Below are positions 5,799 to 7,267 of a stretch of DNA of 7,267 nt, in pieces (the first letter of the stretch is position 1; each line of letters starts with the position of its first letter). The translations under genes and the position numbers were made by a program. The stretch lies in the NCBI GenBank assembly GCA_037445185.1, contig JBBIKZ010000118.1:1-7267 (forward strand), given 5' to 3'. The stretch is from JANWZL01 sp037445185 (lineage in GTDB: Bacteria; Pseudomonadota; Gammaproteobacteria; Burkholderiales; Thiobacillaceae). The notes beneath the pieces are model-generated. The model was given only the letters and a program-made list of their open reading frames with translations. It was not told the DNA's origin and made no database searches.

Positions 5799-5969
5799 GT
5801 CGGCTGGGGCATGCGCCGAGGAGGGTCTTTCTCGCCCTGCCGACCCGCCCCTACCTCAATAGGTTGTGGGTCGGCCTTCAGGCCGGCGGGGTTCTTGTGA
5901 CGAGGTACAGTTGTCTGCCTGGAGGCCAACCCACGGGGCGACCTACCTCCGACCCATGCCCCAGGAGAC
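5799..5969. repeat. Long imperfect inverted repeat (REP/MITE-like element) after murI
   Basis: The outer arms are 5799–5813 and 5955–5969, 15 bases each with 13 pairing, including a perfect 10-bp core CTGGGGCATG/CATGCCCCAG (5804–5813 and 5955–5964). A second nested pair is GTGGGTCGGCCTTC (5866–5879) with GGAGGCCAACCCAC (5921–5934), 12 of 14 pairing, flanked by TAGGT on the left and ACCTA on the right. The 8-mer CCTACCTC occurs directly twice (5850–5857 and 5942–5949). No open reading frame with coding character lies inside. This looks like a dispersed palindromic element or a large structured 3' region. Only the symmetry is seen; copy number elsewhere in the genome is unknown. Confidence 0.5.
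5839..5875 (+). repeat. Perfect-arm hairpin inside the murI downstream element
   Basis: GCCGACCC (5839–5846) pairs exactly with GGGTCGGC (5868–5875). Inside the loop, ACCT (5853–5856) and AGGT (5861–5864) can form an inner 4-bp stem closed by CAAT. A different, overlapping fold is possible through CGGCCT/AGGCCG (5872–5877 and 5880–5885). It lies 47 bases after the murI stop, where a transcript end or mRNA-stabilising structure is expected. No T-run follows, so I do not call an intrinsic terminator. Confidence 0.4.
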
Positions 5970-6029
5970 GATGCCGGTTCGCGAGGCACGTGGGATTCGA
6001 GGACGGGCTCACTCATCAAAAATACGGGT

Positions 6030-6057
6030 TAAAGCCAGGCCCGGTGGCTGCCGATAT
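6030..6057 (+). promoter_or_regulatory. Sigma-28 (FliA) flagellar-class promoter for the chemoreceptor
   Basis: TAAA at 6030–6033 (extended as TAAAGCC) is followed 16 bases later by GCCGATAT at 6050–6057. The FliA consensus is TAAA, 15 bases, GCCGATAA, so the -35 core is exact, the -10 matches 7 of 8, and the spacer is one base longer. It sits 35 bases before the chemoreceptor ATG, with a predicted transcription start near 6063. A class-3 flagellar promoter is what is expected ahead of a chemotaxis receptor gene, so motif and context agree. Confidence 0.8.
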
Positions 6058-6059
6058 AC

Positions 6060-6081
6060 GGTTGGTCTGAAGCGATCAACC
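6060..6081 (+). promoter_or_regulatory. Hairpin in the chemoreceptor leader
   Basis: GGTTGGTC (6060–6067) pairs with GATCAACC (6074–6081), eight pairs including one G·T, around the 6-base loop TGAAGC. It ends three bases before the likely ribosome site GGGA (6084–6087). The predicted start near 6063 would remove the first bases of the stem from the RNA, so it may instead act at DNA level or be fortuitous. Confidence 0.3.
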
Positions 6082-6092
6082 CCGGGACAGCC

Positions 6093-7267
6093 ATGAACAA
6101 ACCGAGCATCCTCCGCCAAGTCCTCGTCGCCTATCTGGGTTTCGGCGCGGTCGTCGCCTGCCTGTTCCCGTTCTACGCCCACTTCTTCGTCGAGTGGAAA
6201 CCCGGCATGCTGCCCTGGTTCGTGGTGGGCTGCTTCATCGCCGGGCTCTTGATCGGCGTGGCGAACTACTGGGTGATGAATGTCGTGTTGGTGTCCAAGC
6301 TGCGGCGCATCTCAAAGGTGGCGGGGGCCGTCGCCAACAAGGACTTGAGCCACGCCTGCGGCATCCAGAGCAACGACACCATCGGCGAGATCATCGACGC
6401 GTTCAACCACATGACCGCGACCCTGCGTGACCTCATCGCCAGGACCGCCAATCTGAGCAGCCAGGTCAGGGCTGACAGCGACGGTCTGCGCACCCAGGCC
6501 AATCACATCCATGCGCGCGTGGACACGCTGAGCGAGCGCTCGCGCCAGATCAGCGCCGCCATCCAGGCGCTCGATACGGCCATCGCCGAGATCTCGGCCC
6601 GCAGTCAGGACGCCACCACGCGGGCCGCCGAGGCGGGCGATACGGCGCGCGAGGGCGTGAGCGTGGCCAAGGAGAGCATCGAAGGCATGGAACGCATCCA
6701 CGCCCGCGTCAGCAGCGCGACCGAGCTCGTCGACCGCCTGGGCCGCAGCTCCCAGGAGGTGGGGGCCATCGTCTCGGTGATCAAGGAGATCGCCGACCAG
6801 ACCAACCTGTTGGCCCTCAATGCCGCCATCGAGGCGGCCCGCGCCGGCGAGCAGGGCCGCGGCTTCGCCGTGGTGGCGGACGAGGTCAGGAAGCTGGCGG
6901 AGAAGACCGGTCAGGCGACCACGCAAATCAGCCAGATGATCAATGCCATCCAGTCCGAGACCACCCAGGCCATCGAGGCCATCGGCCAGGGTATGCACGA
7001 GGCCGAATCCGGCAAGGGACACGTGCGCCGTGTCGGTGATGCCCTGTCGCGCATCATCCAGGCCATCGATCAGGTCGTGGTGGTGGTGGGGGAGATCGCC
7101 CAGGCCACCGCCGCGCAGAAGTCGGCGGTGCAGAACACGCGCGACAACATCACCGTCATCGAGGACCTCAATGCCCAGACCCTCAGCGACACCGAGCTAG
7201 GGGTCGGCATGACCGAAAACCTGACGAGGCAGTCGAACTCACTCGACGAGGCGGTGAAATCGTTCAA
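6093..7267 (+). CDS. Methyl-accepting chemotaxis protein, 3' end beyond the window
   Basis: This inner-membrane chemoreceptor signals through CheW/CheA to the flagellar motor. 391 residues are visible, and the frame runs off the edge at VKSF, probably only a few residues before the normal end. Two hydrophobic segments (about 9–32 and 40–66) are separated by only about eight residues (FVEWKPGM region), so there is no periplasmic ligand-binding domain. A HAMP domain follows (about 65–117), then a long coiled coil. The signature hairpin (about 227–270) contains IADQTNLLALNAAIEAARAG and GFAVVADEVRKLAEK. The arms on each side of the tip are about 19–20 heptads, suggesting the 40H class (my estimate). 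The start follows GGGA at 6084–6087. A sigma-28 promoter lies just upstream, tying expression to flagellar assembly. What it senses is unknown; a membrane, redox or energy cue, or a partner protein, is possible. Confidence 0.96.
   Translation, partial: MNKPSILRQVLVAYLGFGAVVACLFPFYAHFFVEWKPGMLPWFVVGCFIAGLLIGVANYWVMNVVLVSKLRRISKVAGAVANKDLSHACGIQSNDTIGEIIDAFNHMTATLRDLIARTANLSSQVRADSDGLRTQANHIHARVDTLSERSRQISAAIQALDTAIAEISARSQDATTRAAEAGDTAREGVSVAKESIEGMERIHARVSSATELVDRLGRSSQEVGAIVSVIKEIADQTNLLALNAAIEAARAGEQGRGFAVVADEVRKLAEKTGQATTQISQMINAIQSETTQAIEAIGQGMHEAESGKGHVRRVGDALSRIIQAIDQVVVVVGEIAQATAAQKSAVQNTRDNITVIEDLNAQTLSDTELGVGMTENLTRQSNSLDEAVKSF

Noticed and set aside
5793..6092. tRNA or small RNA gene in the 300-base gap
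   Set aside because: The stems present do not form a cloverleaf. No promoter plus U-tract terminator pair was found apart from the sigma-28 site serving the chemoreceptor.
5456..6096. Plus-strand open frames reaching into the murI–chemoreceptor gap (ending at 6070 and 6096)
   Set aside because: The first is an out-of-frame shadow of murI extended into repeat DNA. The second reads through palindromic repeat and promoter sequence. Neither has a ribosome site or a protein-like pattern.
7075..7091. GTG-rich run in the chemoreceptor gene
   Set aside because: It encodes VVVVVG in frame within the coiled coil. It is a short run with no sign of frameshift, so it is only a minor simple-sequence stretch.

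Overview
This is a GC-rich stretch of bacterial chromosome that looks gammaproteobacterial. The block tsaE–amiB divergent from queG matches the arrangement around queG/tsaE/amiB in Escherichia coli and relatives. A sigma-28 type promoter ahead of a chemoreceptor gene implies a flagellated organism. I cannot name genus or species; GC content and gene make-up would fit, for example, an environmental Chromatiales-like lineage, but that is a guess.

Layout. On the minus strand, reading right to left: tsaE (3916 to 3347), amiB (3371 to 2133), a 113-base gap holding a perfect 8-bp inverted repeat, then a two-component pair. The pair is a soluble GAF sensor kinase (2019 to 697) and a NarL/FixJ response regulator (700 to 20), joined by an ATGA stop/start overlap. 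On the plus strand, reading left to right: queG (3908–4996), murI (4980–5792), a 300-base non-coding gap with a long imperfect inverted repeat and a sigma-28 promoter, then a methyl-accepting chemotaxis protein (6093 to beyond the window end).

Function. TsaE (t6A at tRNA position 37) and QueG (queuosine at position 34) modify the tRNA anticodon loop and start head to head. AmiB (septal peptidoglycan splitting) and MurI (D-glutamate supply) act on the cell wall. The two-component pair sits where E. coli has mutL. Its kinase has a cytoplasmic GAF domain with four cysteines, suggesting an iron–sulphur or redox sensor instead of NarX's periplasmic nitrate sensor. The chemoreceptor has two membrane helices with almost no periplasmic loop.

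Most of the window is ordinary core genome and I see no clear new multi-gene system. The observations most worth a second look are the four-cysteine NarX-like kinase, a 60-base island of about 30% GC inside tsaE, the palindrome spanning both start codons of tsaE and queG, the repeat element after murI, and the sigma-28-driven receptor without a ligand-binding domain.
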